A stretch of DNA of 64,000 bases, taken from positions 372,001 through 436,000 of the forward strand of contig VLTN01000011.1 in assembly GCA_008330645.1 (NCBI GenBank). Direction: 5' to 3'. Below the pieces are notes generated by a model. That model ran no database searches. It saw only the letters and a list, made by a program, of their open reading frames with translations, and was not told the origin of the DNA. How positions within the stretch are numbered: the first letter of the stretch is position 1; the number at the start of each line of letters is the position of its first letter. A program made the translations under genes and the position numbers. The DNA is from Cafeteria roenbergensis (lineage: Eukaryota > Sar > Bigyra > Bicosoecida > Cafeteriaceae). This document shows positions 42,564 to 53,531 of this stretch, piece after piece.

Positions 42564-45500
42564 TCAAGCAGGAGTCATTTGCAGCGAAACCCTGAGCTTG
42601 CTCAACGCGCCCTTGTTCCCCTTGAGCGTGTCGCCCTCGGGCTTGCCATCGCGGCGGTCTTGCAAGTCTAGCACGAGCGCCTTGGGCTCACCGGCCTTCA
42701 GGGTCGCCAGCATGTCGTCGTCCAGGGCGATCACCGCCCGCCCGATGGGGTCCGCCGCGGACATGCTGTCCTTGTCCATCAGCTCCACCACCACACCAGT
42801 CTCCACCTCGCCCGGCCGCGCCGTGTACAGCTCGAACGTCTCACCCCACTCGGGGTCGTTGCTCCCGCTCACCACCTTGGTCTGCACCCGCTGCGACAGC
42901 GTGGGGCAGTCCCCGCTGCCCGCCAGCGACACCACGGCGAAGGCGTCCTGCTTGCCCCCCATGAACCCGCCCTCCGACGGCAGGTCCGACGCGCCCTCCA
43001 CCACCACGCGCAGGGCGCTGAGCTCCCTGCCCGGAGAGCCGTCCCGGCCGAGCTCGGGCTCCTCCGGGGCCTCCTCCCCCTTCCGGCAAAACGCCACAGC
43101 GAAGCGGACGCGGGCAGCCATGGCCTTGGCGCCTTTGCCCACGACGACCGGTCGGCCGTTGAGCCGTAGCGCAGACTCATACCAGAACCACTTCCCGCGG
43201 CACTCGCTGCTAGCCATATCGTCAAACAGAGGCACACAGGCGCTGCCAACGGGCTTGTCCTTGGTAAAGCGGTTTTTGTCGAGCACCTCGACCCAAACCT
43301 GGCGAGCAGCCCCCTCGACTCCGGCCGCGACCGCAGCATCCCCCAGCCCCTTGAGCTTCAGCTTGCCAACGCCGGCCCAGCGCACGGTCGACGCATCTGC
43401 AGCAGCACCGGTCTTGGCCGTTGCAGAGCCGGCCGTGAGACACACGTACGGGTCGGCGGCGCCACCAAACCAGCCCTCCTTGGGGATACCGTCAACCTGA
43501 AGCCCCGACACGAACAGCGTGCCCTTGAACGCCTTGGACGGCGCGGCAGCGGCTACGGCCTCCTCAGGGGCCCGCTCGACGGGCACGGCCGCGGACGCAG
43601 CAGCTGATGCGGCGGGCGAGTCTGTCTTGACAGACGCTGCTGCGGCAGCCTGAGCAGGGGCAGCCTTCTTCGTCTTGCCAGCCACCGTGCTCAGTGAGGT
43701 GCCCGTGGAGTCGGCCTGCACCAGCGCCACCCGCACTCGCACGGTGCTGGACGCGCCCTTGTCGCCCTTCAACGGCTGGCCCTCCTTCCCCGCCGCCGTG
43801 TTCACCAGCGACGCCGTCAGCACCTCCCCCTCCCCCTCCCCCGCACGTGCGCGAGCCAGCATGTCGTCGTCCAGGGCGATCACCGCCCGCCCGATGGGGT
43901 CCGCCGCGGACATGCTGTCCTTGTCCATCAGCTCCACCACCACACCAGTCTCCACCTCGCCCGGCCGCGCCGTGCACAGCTCGAACGTCTCACCCCACTC
44001 GGGGTCGTTGCTCCCGCTCACCACCTTGGTCTGCACCCGCTGCGACAGCGTGGGGCAGTCCCCGCTGCCCGCCAGCGACACCACGGCGAAGGCGTCCTGC
44101 TTGCCCCCCATGAACCCGCCCTCCGACGGCAGGTCCGACGCGCCCTCCACCACCACGCGCAGCACCTGCGCCGGCGTGCTCACCTGGCCGTCCCGGCCGA
44201 ACTCGGGCTCCTCCGGCGCGTCCTCGCCCTCCAGCGTGAAGCACACCGCGCCCACCAGCTGCGCAGACGACCCCGCATCGCCGGCCACGCCTTGACCCTT
44301 GGACCGAAGGGCCACCGTGTGCCAGTGCCACTGGCCCCGCCCCTCGTCGGACAGCACGTCGTCCGTCAGCGGCAGCGCTGCCACGCCGATGGCGCGGTCC
44401 GCCGTCAACACGTTGCTGTCCTTCGCTTCCACCCACACGCAGTGCGCCGGAGACTCGACCCCGTCGGCCACGGCCCGCGGGCCCGCCCCGGACACGCGGA
44501 GCTGAGCAACGCCTGCCCAACGGACGCTCGTCTTGCCGCTCGCACCCCCCGTGCGGGACGAGCTTTGGCCCGCCTTGAGGATGAGGTACGGGTCCGCCTT
44601 GCCTCCGAGCCAGCCCTCCTTAGGCACGTTCACAAGCCGCAGCCCGGACACGTGCACCGTGCCCGCGTGCGACGCCGCCTTCGGGTCCTCTGCAGCCGGA
44701 GCAGCCTCCGCCTTGGCGTCGCGAGGCGGCGGGCCCTTCGCGTCTGCCTCAGCCTCCAGACGCGCCCGAGCGTCCGCCGCACTCGCGTCCGGCCCCGCAA
44801 AACCGCCACCGCCGCCGCCAGCCCCAGAGCTCGCCGCCGCCCCGCCCCCCGACGCCGGCGAGCCGAACTCCGCGCTCAGGTCCTCCGCCGCACCGGCGCC
44901 GTACGGCGCGTCCCGCACGTACGCCACCCGCACCACAACCTTCCCGCCAGTGTCCGACCCGTCCGCCGCCTTCACCGCCACCTCGCTCTCGCTCCACTCG
45001 CCGTGGTGCTCGCTCCGCAGGTCCCGACGCAGCGGCAGCACCGCGCTCCCCAGAGCGTCGTCGCGGCTGAAGCGGTCGTAGTCCGTCACCGTCAGCACCA
45101 GCGACGTCTCGTCGCCCTCCTCCGCCCCAACCTGCTCCAGCGGCAGCGTCAGCACCTCGTCCCACACCGGGTCCGCGCTGTTGTCCACGCGCACGCTCGT
45201 GGCCTTGGCCTGCCCGCACTGCGCCACCACGTACGCGTCGGCCGCGCCCGTGGTGTCGCCCGAGGGGAGAGACTTGGCGCGCACGAGGTGCACAAGCAGG
45301 GTGCCCTTCCCGGCGAGCTGCTCCGCGGCCTCCGCGCTGGCCTTGCGGCGCGCCGCCTCCTCCTCGGCAGCGCGCTCGGCAGCGGACTTGCCGGCGTCGG
45401 CGATGCGCTGCGCCTCTGCGGCCTCCTCCTCCGCACGGCGCTGCGCCTCGGCGGCCTCGCGCGCCTGCTTGGAGAGATCACTCCCGGCCACGTCGGCCTG

Positions 45501-48500
45501 CACCAGCGCCACCCGCACTCGCACGGTGCTGGACGCGCCCTTGTCGCCCTTCAACGGCTGGCCCTCCTTCCCCGCCGCCGTGTTCACAAGCGACGCCGTC
45601 AGCACCTCGCCCTCCCCCTCCCCCGCACGTGCGCGAGCCAGCATGTCGTCGTCCAGGGCGATCACCGCCCGCCCGATGGGGTCCGCCGCGGACATGCTGT
45701 CCTTGTCCATCAGCTCCACCACCACACCAGTCTCCACCTCGCCCGGCCGCGCCGTGCACAGCTCGAACGTCTCACCCCACTCGGGGTCGTTGCTCCCGCT
45801 CACCACCTTGGTCTGCACCCTCTGCGATAGCGTGGGGCAGTCCCCGCTGCCCGCCAGCGACACCACGGCGAAAGCGTCCTGCTTGCCCCCCATGAACCCG
45901 CCCTCCGACGGCAGGTCCGACGCGCCCTCCACCACCACGCGCAGCACCTGCGCCGGCGTGCTCACCTGGCCGTCCCGGCCGAACTCGGGCTCCTCCGGCG
46001 CGTCCTCGCCCTCAAGCGTGAAGCACACCGCGCCCACCAGCTGCGCAGACGACCCCGCATCGCCGGTCACGCCTTGACCATCCGACCGAAGCGCCACCGT
46101 GTGCCAGTGCCACTGGCCCCGCCCCTCGTCGGACAGCACGTCGTCCGTCAGCGGCAGCGCTGCCACGCCGATGGCGCGGTCCGCCGTCAACACGTTGCTG
46201 TCCTTCGCCTCCACCCACACACAGTGCGCCGGAGACTCGACCCCGTCGGCCACGGCCCGCGGGCCCGCCCCGGACACTGGCAACTGGGTCACGCCCGGCC
46301 AAGCCATGCCAGCCGCGACGTCGGTCTGCTTGGACGCGGACGCCGCCTTGAGGATGAGGTACGGGTCCGCCTTGCCTCCGAGCCAGCCCTCCTTAGGCAC
46401 GTTCACAAGCCGAAGCCCGGACACGTGCACCGTGCCCGCGTGCGACGCCGCCTTCGGGTCCTCTGCAGCCGGAGCAGCCTCCGCCTTGGCGTCGCGGGGC
46501 GGCGGGCCCTTCGCGTCTGCCTCAGCCTCCAGACGCGCCCGAGCGTCCGCCGCACTCGCGTCCGGCCCCGCAAAACCGCCACCGCCGCCGCCAGCCCCAG
46601 AGCTCGCCGCCGCCCCGCCCCCCGACGCCGGCGAGCCGAACTCCGCGCTCAGGTCCTCCGCCGCACCGGCGCCGTACGGCGCGTCCCGCACGTACGCCAC
46701 CCGCACCACAACCTTCCCGCCAGTGTCCGACCCGTCCGCCGCCTTCACCGCCACCTCGCTCTCGCTCCACTCGCCGTGGTGCTCGCTCCGCAGGTCCCGA
46801 CGCAGCGGCAGCACCGCGCTCCCCAGAGCGTCATCGCGGCTGAAGCGGTCGTAGTCCGTCACCGTCAGCACCAGCGACGTCTCGTCGCCCTCCTCCGCCC
46901 CAACCTGCTCCAGCGGCAGCGACAGCACCTCGTCCCACACCGGGTCCGCGCTGTTGTCCACGCGCACGCTCGTGGCCTTGGCCTGCCCGCACTGCGCCAC
47001 CACGTACGCGTCGGCCGCGCCCGTGGTGTCGCCCGAGGGGAGAGACTTGGCGCGCACGAGGTGCACAAGCAGGGTGCCCTTCCCGGCGAGCTGCTCCGCG
47101 GCCTCCGCGCTGGCCTTGCGGCGCGCCGCCTCCTCCTCGGCAGCGCGCTCGGCAGCGGACTTGCCGGCGTCGGCGATGCGCTGCGCCTCTGCGGCCTCCT
47201 CCTCCGCACGGCGCTGCGCCTCGGCGGCCTCGCGCGCCTGCTTGGAGAGATCACTCCCGGCCACGTCGGCCTGCACCAGCGCCACCCGCACTCGCACGGT
47301 GCTGGGCTTGCCTTCGGCTCCAGCGAGAGGCTGGCCCTCCTTCCCCGCCGCCGTGTTCACCAGCGACGCCGTCAGCACCTCGCCCTCCCCCTCCCCCGCA
47401 CGTGCGCGAGCCAGCATGTCGTCGTCCAGGGCGATCACCGCCCGCCCGATGGGGTCCGCCGCGGACATGCTGTCCTTGTCCATCAGCTCCACCACCACAC
47501 CAGTCTCCACCTCGCCCGGCCGCGCCGTGCACAGCTCGAACGTCTCACCCCACTCGGGGTCGTTGCTCCCGCTCACCACCTTGGTCTGCACCCTCTGCGA
47601 CAGCGTGGGGCAGTCCCCGCTGCCCGCCAGCGACACCACGGCGAAGGCGTCCTGCTTGCCCCCCATGAACCCGCCCTCCGACGGCAGGTCCGACGCGCCC
47701 TCCACCACCACGCGCAGCACCTGCGCCGGCGTGCTCACCTGGCCGTCCCGGCCGAACTCGGGCTCCTCCGGCGCGTCCTCGCCCTCAAGCGTGAAGCACA
47801 CCGCGCCCACCAGCTGCGCAGACGACCCCGCATCGCCGGTCACGCCTTGACCATCCGACCGAAGCGCCACCGTGTGCCAGTGCCACTGGCCCCGCCCCTC
47901 GTCGGACAGCACGTCGTCCGTCAGCGGCAGCGCTGCCACGCCGATGGCGCGGTCCGCCGTCAACACGTTGCTGTCCTTCGCCTCCACCCACACACAGTGC
48001 GCCGGAGACTCGACCCCGTCGGCCACGGCCCGCGGGCCCGCCCCGGACACTGGCAACTGGGTCACGCCCGGCCAAGCCATGCCAGCCGCGACGTCGGTCT
48101 GCTTGGACGCGGACGCCGCCTTGAGGATGAGGTACGGGTCCGCCTTGCCTCCGAGCCAGCCCTCCTTAGGCACGTTCACCAGCCGCAGCCCGGACACGTG
48201 CACCGTGCCCGCGTGCGACGCCGCCTTCGGGTCTTCAAAGTCGTCCGCGTACTCGTCTCCGGTCTTGGCGTCGCGAGGCGGCGGGCCCTTCGCGTCTGCC
48301 TCAGCCTCCAGACGCGCCCGAGCGTCCGCCGCACTCGCGTCCGGCCCCGCAACACCGCCGCCGCCGCCGCCAGCTCCAGAGCTCGCCGCCGCCCCGCCCC
48401 CCGACGCCGGCGAGCCGAACTCCGCGCTCAGGTCCTCCGCCGCACCGGCGCCGTACGGCGCGTCCCGCACGTACGCCACCCGCACCACAACCTTCCCGCC

Positions 48501-50592
48501 AGTGTCCGACCCGTCCGCCGCCTTCACCGCCACCTCGCTCTCGCTCCACTCGCCGTGGTGCTCGCTCCGCAGGTCCCGACGCAGCGGCAGCACCGCGCTC
48601 CCCAGAGCGTCGTCGCGGCTGAAGCGGTCGTAGTCCGTCACCGTCAGCACCAGCGACGTCTCGTCGCCCTCCTCCGCCCCAACCTGCTCCAGCGGCAGCG
48701 ACAGCACCTCGTCCCACACCGGGTCCGCGCTGTTGTCCACGCGCACGCTCGTGGCCTTGGCCTGCCCGCACTGCGCCACCACGTACGCGTCGGCCGCGCC
48801 CGTGGTGTCGCCCGAGGGGAGAGACTTGGCGCGCACGAGGTGCACAAGCAGGGTGCCCTTCCCGGCGAGCTGCTCCGCGGCCTCCGCGCTGGCCTTGCGG
48901 CGCGCCGCCTCCTCCTCGGCAGCGCGCCTGGCTTCCTCGGCCGCTCGCTCTGCCTCCTCCGCCGCGCGCGCGGCCTCCTCCTCTGCTCGGCGACGGGCGT
49001 CTCTCTCTGCCCGGGCAGCCTGCTCCTCAATACGGCGTTGGCGCGCCTCCTCCTGCGCCCTGAGCTGCGCCTGGTGCTCCGCCTCCGCCTGCTCCCTGGC
49101 TGCCTGCTGCTCCTGAGCGCGGCGCCGCTCGGCGTCCTCAAATGCCCGGCGCCGGGCCTCCTCCTCTGCAGCAGCGCGAGCGCGTGCGGCCTCGACCTCC
49201 GCAGACGCCGCTGCAGCCCTGTCGATCGGGGGCAGCTCGTCTCCGTCACCACGCCACATCGCCCCTCCGTCGGTCCCGACGCCGCTGCTGCTGGGCCGGT
49301 CGCCGCGCTCGTCGTCGACCAGTCGACGGTGCCTGCCGCCAGCGGACGTGCTCGGCCTGCCGGTGCCACGCGGGCGCCTGGGCCTGGCAGCCGCCCCTCG
49401 GCGCCCGGGGGAGCGCGGCCGGATTCCGTCGCCGGGCGGCGCTCTTGTCGTGCGCGCAAGGTTCTCCGCGTACACTCGCTGCTGCTTCGCCTCTCTGTCC
49501 ATTTCCTCGGCTGACAGCACCGAGCGCGTGTGCACGATCCGGTCCAGCAGGCGGAGGTTTTCCCTCGCAATGCGCTGCGCCTCCTTGCGGCGCACCGAGT
49601 AGTTCATGGACGCCTTGGGCACCGCCGCTCCCCGGGCAGTCGTGCCAGCCGCGACAAAATTGTCCAGCATCGGGGTCTGAGCGGCGTCGAGCCGCACCCC
49701 GGCCGAGTACTCCCTGGAGGCGGCCGCACTCTTGCCGCGGTCAGCAATCCGTGCCATCCGCATCAGCAGCAGCCTGTTTTCGCGCTCGACTTCCATCATC
49801 CGCTCTGCGGGCGTATGCACACGGTTCAAAGGTGCAGGGGAAGCCTGTGGGCGCGCGCGCCCCTGGCGCGCGTCGCGGTCTGCAGCGGTCAGGAGGCGGC
49901 CGGGTGCGGAGCCGACGCGAAAACGCTCTCCCCCACCCCCGACCCCTTGGGCTGCCCATCGCCTCGCGCGCGCAGTTTCGGCGGCTCCCGCAAGGTCGTT
50001 GTCTCGCACATCCCGGAGGCTGCGCGAGGTAGAGGCCCGCCGGGTCGCGGGGAAGGCCTGCAGGCTCTCGCGGACAATTGCTCACCGCGCTGCGCCATGC
50101 GGCGCTTGGCATTCGTGACCACGTGCGGGTACATCGCGGGCGTCTCGTTGTCGATCCCGAGGTTGCGCACATGCTGCGGCGGCCGGGCCGAGGCGGGGCC
50201 TCGAGGCGGGGGAGGGGGGGGGGGCGAGCTCTCTGGGCGGTCAGCGAAGGCACGGTTCCCCTCCACCACCATTGGCGTCTGACCATGCCGGGCGACGATC
50301 TGCTGGCGGCTCCGGCAGCCTCAACAACCGCGGCGCGCGGGTGCGGCCTCGCCGCCTTCCGCAGTTGCGATGCGGTTGCCTTGCGCGGCTCGGCCGCGCC
50401 CCTTGGCCCGCGCCGCGGCCGCTGCCTGGCCCTCGCGGGCCGGCCGCTGGCTCGCACCCAACCGCTTTCGCCTCGCTGCGCGCCCTCCCCACGCTGCAAC
50501 CTCACGTCTCGCTTCGCTCTGTGGATGTCCCGGCGCCGCTCGATCTCGCGCTCCTCCAGAAGCCGGCTGACGAAGGGCTTGCCGCGGTTCAT
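42564..50592 (-). CDS. CFAP97-like head followed by about eleven C2 domains
   Basis: Predicted exons are 50592-50506, 50299-50086 and 49804-42564, giving 2,513 residues. Exon 1 starts MNRGKPFVSRLLEEREIERR. Residues about 75-210 resemble the CFAP97/Hemingway (KIAA1430) domain of ciliary proteins: PHVVTNAKRRMAQ, then VERENRLLLMRMARI and NYSVRRKEAQRIARENLRLL. A Glu/Ala/Arg coiled coil follows. The rest is three nearly identical units, each with three C2 domains (types a, b, c), plus a terminal b-c pair, so about eleven in all. Type a starts GTLLVHLVRAKSLPSG and keeps acidic loops (DPVWDE, TDYDRFSRDD) fit for calcium. Type b starts GTVHVSGLRLVNVPKEGW; type c starts LRVVVEGASDLPSEGG and has MDKDSMSAADPIG. 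Multi-C2 proteins such as ferlins bind membranes in response to calcium, but no C-terminal membrane anchor is seen. A role tethering membrane at the cilium or flagellar base is inference. Confidence 0.82.
43711..48926 (-). repeat. Three tandem 1.77-kb near-identical coding units
   Basis: The C2 gene contains three direct tandem units at about 43711-45492, 45493-47265 and 47266-48926. Spacings are 1,773 bp between most matching points and 1,779 or 1,782 where small in-frame indels occur. Long stretches are identical at the DNA level, third codon positions included. A further shorter block matching part of the unit (type c C2) lies at about 42690-43010. The repeats arose by recent duplication or are kept alike by gene conversion; assembly collapse or expansion should also be considered. 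Confidence 0.9.
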
Positions 50593-51110
50593 CGTCCCGC
50601 CTCGGTGCTGCTCGCGCGGCGCCGAGTGTGCAGGCCGGCCCGCGCCAAGCCGGCAGAGCGACTCCGAGTCCTGGCCGGCTTGCGGAGAGGCGCAGGCGAG
50701 ACGCACTGCACCTGCGCGCAAGCGCGGTGCTCGCTCGTCCCGCTCCGGGAAGAGGCCCGCGCATACTGCCCTCGTCGCGCGATTGAAACACGGCGCGCGG
50801 CGCCCCAACACGTGCAGCCGCGATGGCAACGACAGCTCGCAAGCATTCCCAGTGCGGAAACGCCAGGCCCGACCGAAAGCAGAACCTGCCGCCCCACACG
50901 GGCCGACGCTTTGCGTGTGGCTGCGTCGGCAGCACACACCCCAAAGGAGAGGAAAGAAAGCAGGCGTGGGGGAGGGGGGGCGGGATGGGATACTGCGCGC
51001 CTCCGTTGCGATGCGCGCCGGGCTGCAGCCGCCACACACTTGCTGTTTGCCGACGGCAGAACCCGATGCGCTGCGTCGCGACCAGCTTGCCGGCGCTGCA
51101 CGCCGCGGGA
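50593..51110. other. Divergent intergenic region
   Basis: These 518 bp lie between the start of the CFAP97-C2 gene (minus) and the start of the WD-repeat gene (plus), and probably contain both promoters. The WD gene frame remains open back to 50823, but the extension is basic, Cys/Arg/Gly-rich and unlike a conserved domain. A purine-rich patch lies at about 50945-50990. No RNA gene is seen. Confidence 0.5.
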
Positions 51111-53408
51111 ATGGCAGCTGGGGATGGCGATTGGCCCGCCGTATGGGCCGTGCCGGCAGCGTCGCAATTCGCCCCGGGGGTTCGAGCGCTTGGCGCAAGG
51201 GAGATCGGGCGTAGGGCGGGGAGGGTGCGGCTCGCCGAGTCTCTGAGCCCGACGGCAATGCTCAGGCTGCGGTGTGTGGCCAGGCTGCCTGGGCACCGCG
51301 GGTGCGTCAACGTTGCTCGATTTGCGCCATCTGGCATGCTGCTCGGGACGGGATCCGACGACTGCACGGTCGGTCTCTGGGTTCGCGCCGGCGCCACCAC
51401 TCCCCGGATTTCGGCCCTCGACACGGCCCGCGACGACTGCATTTGTGGGGAATGGCACGGCGACGGAGACGCACTACCGGTGGACGACGCTGGCCACCTC
51501 GGCAGCACGTCGAAGGGGCTGGCGCCCCTGCGCCTGGCCTCGCGCTTGCGCACGGGTCACGCTGGCAACATTTTCAGCCTCGGCTTCTTCCCAGGTCGGG
51601 AAGACGCGCTCGCCACTGCAGCCGCCGACGGGGAAGTGCGGTTCTTCGACCTCAACAGCAGCACCTCCGCGTCCGCGCTCACGGGGATGAACGGAGACGC
51701 CACGGGTATGGCCCAGAGGGTGTGCTGCATCGGCCCGTTCGTGGCCCTGAGCGCCGCAACGGACGGGTGTGCTCGCATCCACGACGTGCGCGCGCCGGAG
51801 CTGTGCGGTCAGGCCGCGGTGGTGTGCAGGTGGCCGGAGGGCCGGCTTCGGGCGCTCGACGCGCACCCCCTGGAGCCGAACGTGTTTGCGGCTGCGGGCG
51901 ACGGCGCGCTCGCGCGCCTGTTCGACTTGCGCTCGTCTGCTGCCAAATCAAAGCACGCCGCCATCGCCGCCATTGCTGCCCGGTTCAGCCTGGCAGGCGC
52001 CTTCTGCGAGCTGCAGGCCTGCTCGCCTGAGCAGCCCTCTCCGAGGGTGTCCGGCCTGCGCTGGAGCCCCGACGGGCATCGCATCGTGGCCAGTTGCATC
52101 GGGGGAGGCGTCCGCGTGTTCGGCGCGGGGCCTGTGTGGGAGCGCCTGGCGACGCTCCCGTCAGCCTCCGCCTCTGCAGAGGCGCGGCGGGGGGCTCGAA
52201 GCAGGGCCGCGGAAGCCTCCCTTGTTCGCGGACGTGCAGGCGCTCCCGCGTCTGCGTCGCACGTGCCGCGCCGTCCCGAGCAAGAGCGATTCCAGGACGG
52301 CTTTCCTCGGCACGTGGAGGCGGAGCGCGAAAAGCGAGGCCTGCTTAGCTGGACCATGACCTGGGCCTCGATGCAGGCGGAGCTGCTCAGCGAAGAGGCG
52401 CCCTGGAATGAGCTTGCAGTGCCCCTGCACTCGGGGGGCGCGGCGCCCGCCGATGCCGTCGGGCTCTCCCGGCGGCTGGTCCGCGCTCTGCACATGTGGA
52501 GCCGCGGAGGCTCGGCCGCGGGCAGCGCCCGCTCGTCGGCGCCAACTGCAGACTGGCGGCGCGCGGTCCTGGCCGAGGCGGGCGGCCTGGTTTCGCTACC
52601 GTCAGTGAAGCCGTCGTGCGAACAGCTGGAGGGGGCCCGGAACGTCCGAACGGTCAAGGAGGCTGTGTTCCTCGGGCCGGAGAGCAACGTTGTTGTGGCG
52701 GGATCGGACTGCGGGAGCTTGTTTGCGTGGTCCATCGGAGGAAGCAGGTCCGGCCAGGTGCAGCCGCAGCTGCTTCGGGCGTGGCGCGCCGATGGCCGCA
52801 TCGCAAACGTCGCCGAGCCCGTGCCTGCGACGCGGTCCGCTCCAGGCAGCTGCGCCGCCCTGAGCGGGGGCTGGTCCCTCATTTCCGCGGGCATCGACTA
52901 CGACATCAAGGCGTGGGACCTGATCGGGCCAGCTGCGGGAGCGGGCAGGGAGGCGGAGGCCTGCGACGAGCGCCCGCTCCCGCGCGACCCGGAGTGGGCT
53001 GTGAGAGCGGCAACGGCCGCCCTGCGCGACGGCGACGGGGACCGCGGCGGCAGCGCAGACGCGTCTTCGGCGGTGAGGCAAGCGTTCGCGGATCTGGACT
53101 CGCACCGCTTCGCGTCCAGCGCGCACGGACCGTGCGCAACATTCGGTGAAACGTGGCCTCTGTTCCCGCGTGACTTGCTGCCGGAGGGCTGCCCGCCCGG
53201 CCCAGCAGGAGTCTTTTGCGCTGCGGCAGCCCAGGGCGCAAGCCTTGCTGCAACGGACTCGTCGACGACCGATGCCAGCATGCGCGCGGAGACGCTGGCT
53301 GCCTACAGGGCTGCGCCGATTGGCTGGGCGGCCACGCCCAGCCAGCTTCGAGCGCTGGTTGAAGCCAACGTGTGTGCGCTGTTGCAGGCAAGCGCGGCGA
53401 GGCGCTAG
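51111..53408 (+). CDS. WD-repeat protein of the DCAF6/DCAF8/WDTC1 type
   Basis: A single exon of 765 residues from MAAGDGDWPAVW; a second candidate start at 51258 (MLRLRCVARLPGH) lies just before the first WD repeat, and the frame is open to 50823. The N-terminal propeller repeats match the family: LPGHRGCVNVARFAPSG with GSDDCTVGLWV, then TGHAGNIFSLGFFPG with AAADGEVRFFDL. The C-terminal repeats have FLGPESNVVVAGSDCGSLFAW and SAGIDYDIKAWDL, close to the GSDCG and SSGIDYDIKLW strings of DCAF6, DCAF8 and WDTC1. These proteins are substrate receptors of DDB1-CUL4 ubiquitin ligases, mostly nuclear. Between the two halves lie about 200 less conserved residues, where the relatives carry linkers or TPRs. 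I did not find an unambiguous DDB1-binding WDxR motif, so ligase function is family inference. It is convergent with the CFAP57-like gene, 123 bp apart. Confidence 0.78.
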   Translation: MAAGDGDWPAVWAVPAASQFAPGVRALGAREIGRRAGRVRLAESLSPTAMLRLRCVARLPGHRGCVNVARFAPSGMLLGTGSDDCTVGLWVRAGATTPRISALDTARDDCICGEWHGDGDALPVDDAGHLGSTSKGLAPLRLASRLRTGHAGNIFSLGFFPGREDALATAAADGEVRFFDLNSSTSASALTGMNGDATGMAQRVCCIGPFVALSAATDGCARIHDVRAPELCGQAAVVCRWPEGRLRALDAHPLEPNVFAAAGDGALARLFDLRSSAAKSKHAAIAAIAARFSLAGAFCELQACSPEQPSPRVSGLRWSPDGHRIVASCIGGGVRVFGAGPVWERLATLPSASASAEARRGARSRAAEASLVRGRAGAPASASHVPRRPEQERFQDGFPRHVEAEREKRGLLSWTMTWASMQAELLSEEAPWNELAVPLHSGGAAPADAVGLSRRLVRALHMWSRGGSAAGSARSSAPTADWRRAVLAEAGGLVSLPSVKPSCEQLEGARNVRTVKEAVFLGPESNVVVAGSDCGSLFAWSIGGSRSGQVQPQLLRAWRADGRIANVAEPVPATRSAPGSCAALSGGWSLISAGIDYDIKAWDLIGPAAGAGREAEACDERPLPRDPEWAVRAATAALRDGDGDRGGSADASSAVRQAFADLDSHRFASSAHGPCATFGETWPLFPRDLLPEGCPPGPAGVFCAAAAQGASLAATDSSTTDASMRAETLAAYRAAPIGWAATPSQLRALVEANVCALLQASAARR

Positions 53409-53531
53409 GACTCTCGCTTGAATTCATCGCGCGGCGGACGCAGCAAACCTGGGGCGGCTGCTGGAAGCAAGCGAGCGACGGGTTCGCGCAAGCCTCAAGT
53501 GGAAGGGGAGGGTGCGCCGCTCGGCGGAACC

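Noticed and set aside
46074-49514. 1,146-residue plus-strand frame across the C2 array
   Set aside because: It is Arg/His-rich and merely mirrors the tandem repeats. The minus-strand frame encodes recognisable C2 and CFAP97-like domains with splice junctions in phase.
50823-51110. 96-residue N-terminal extension of the WD-repeat protein
   Set aside because: It is basic and Cys/Gly/Arg-rich with no WD or other domain pattern; the ATG at 51111 or 51258 is closer to the first repeat.
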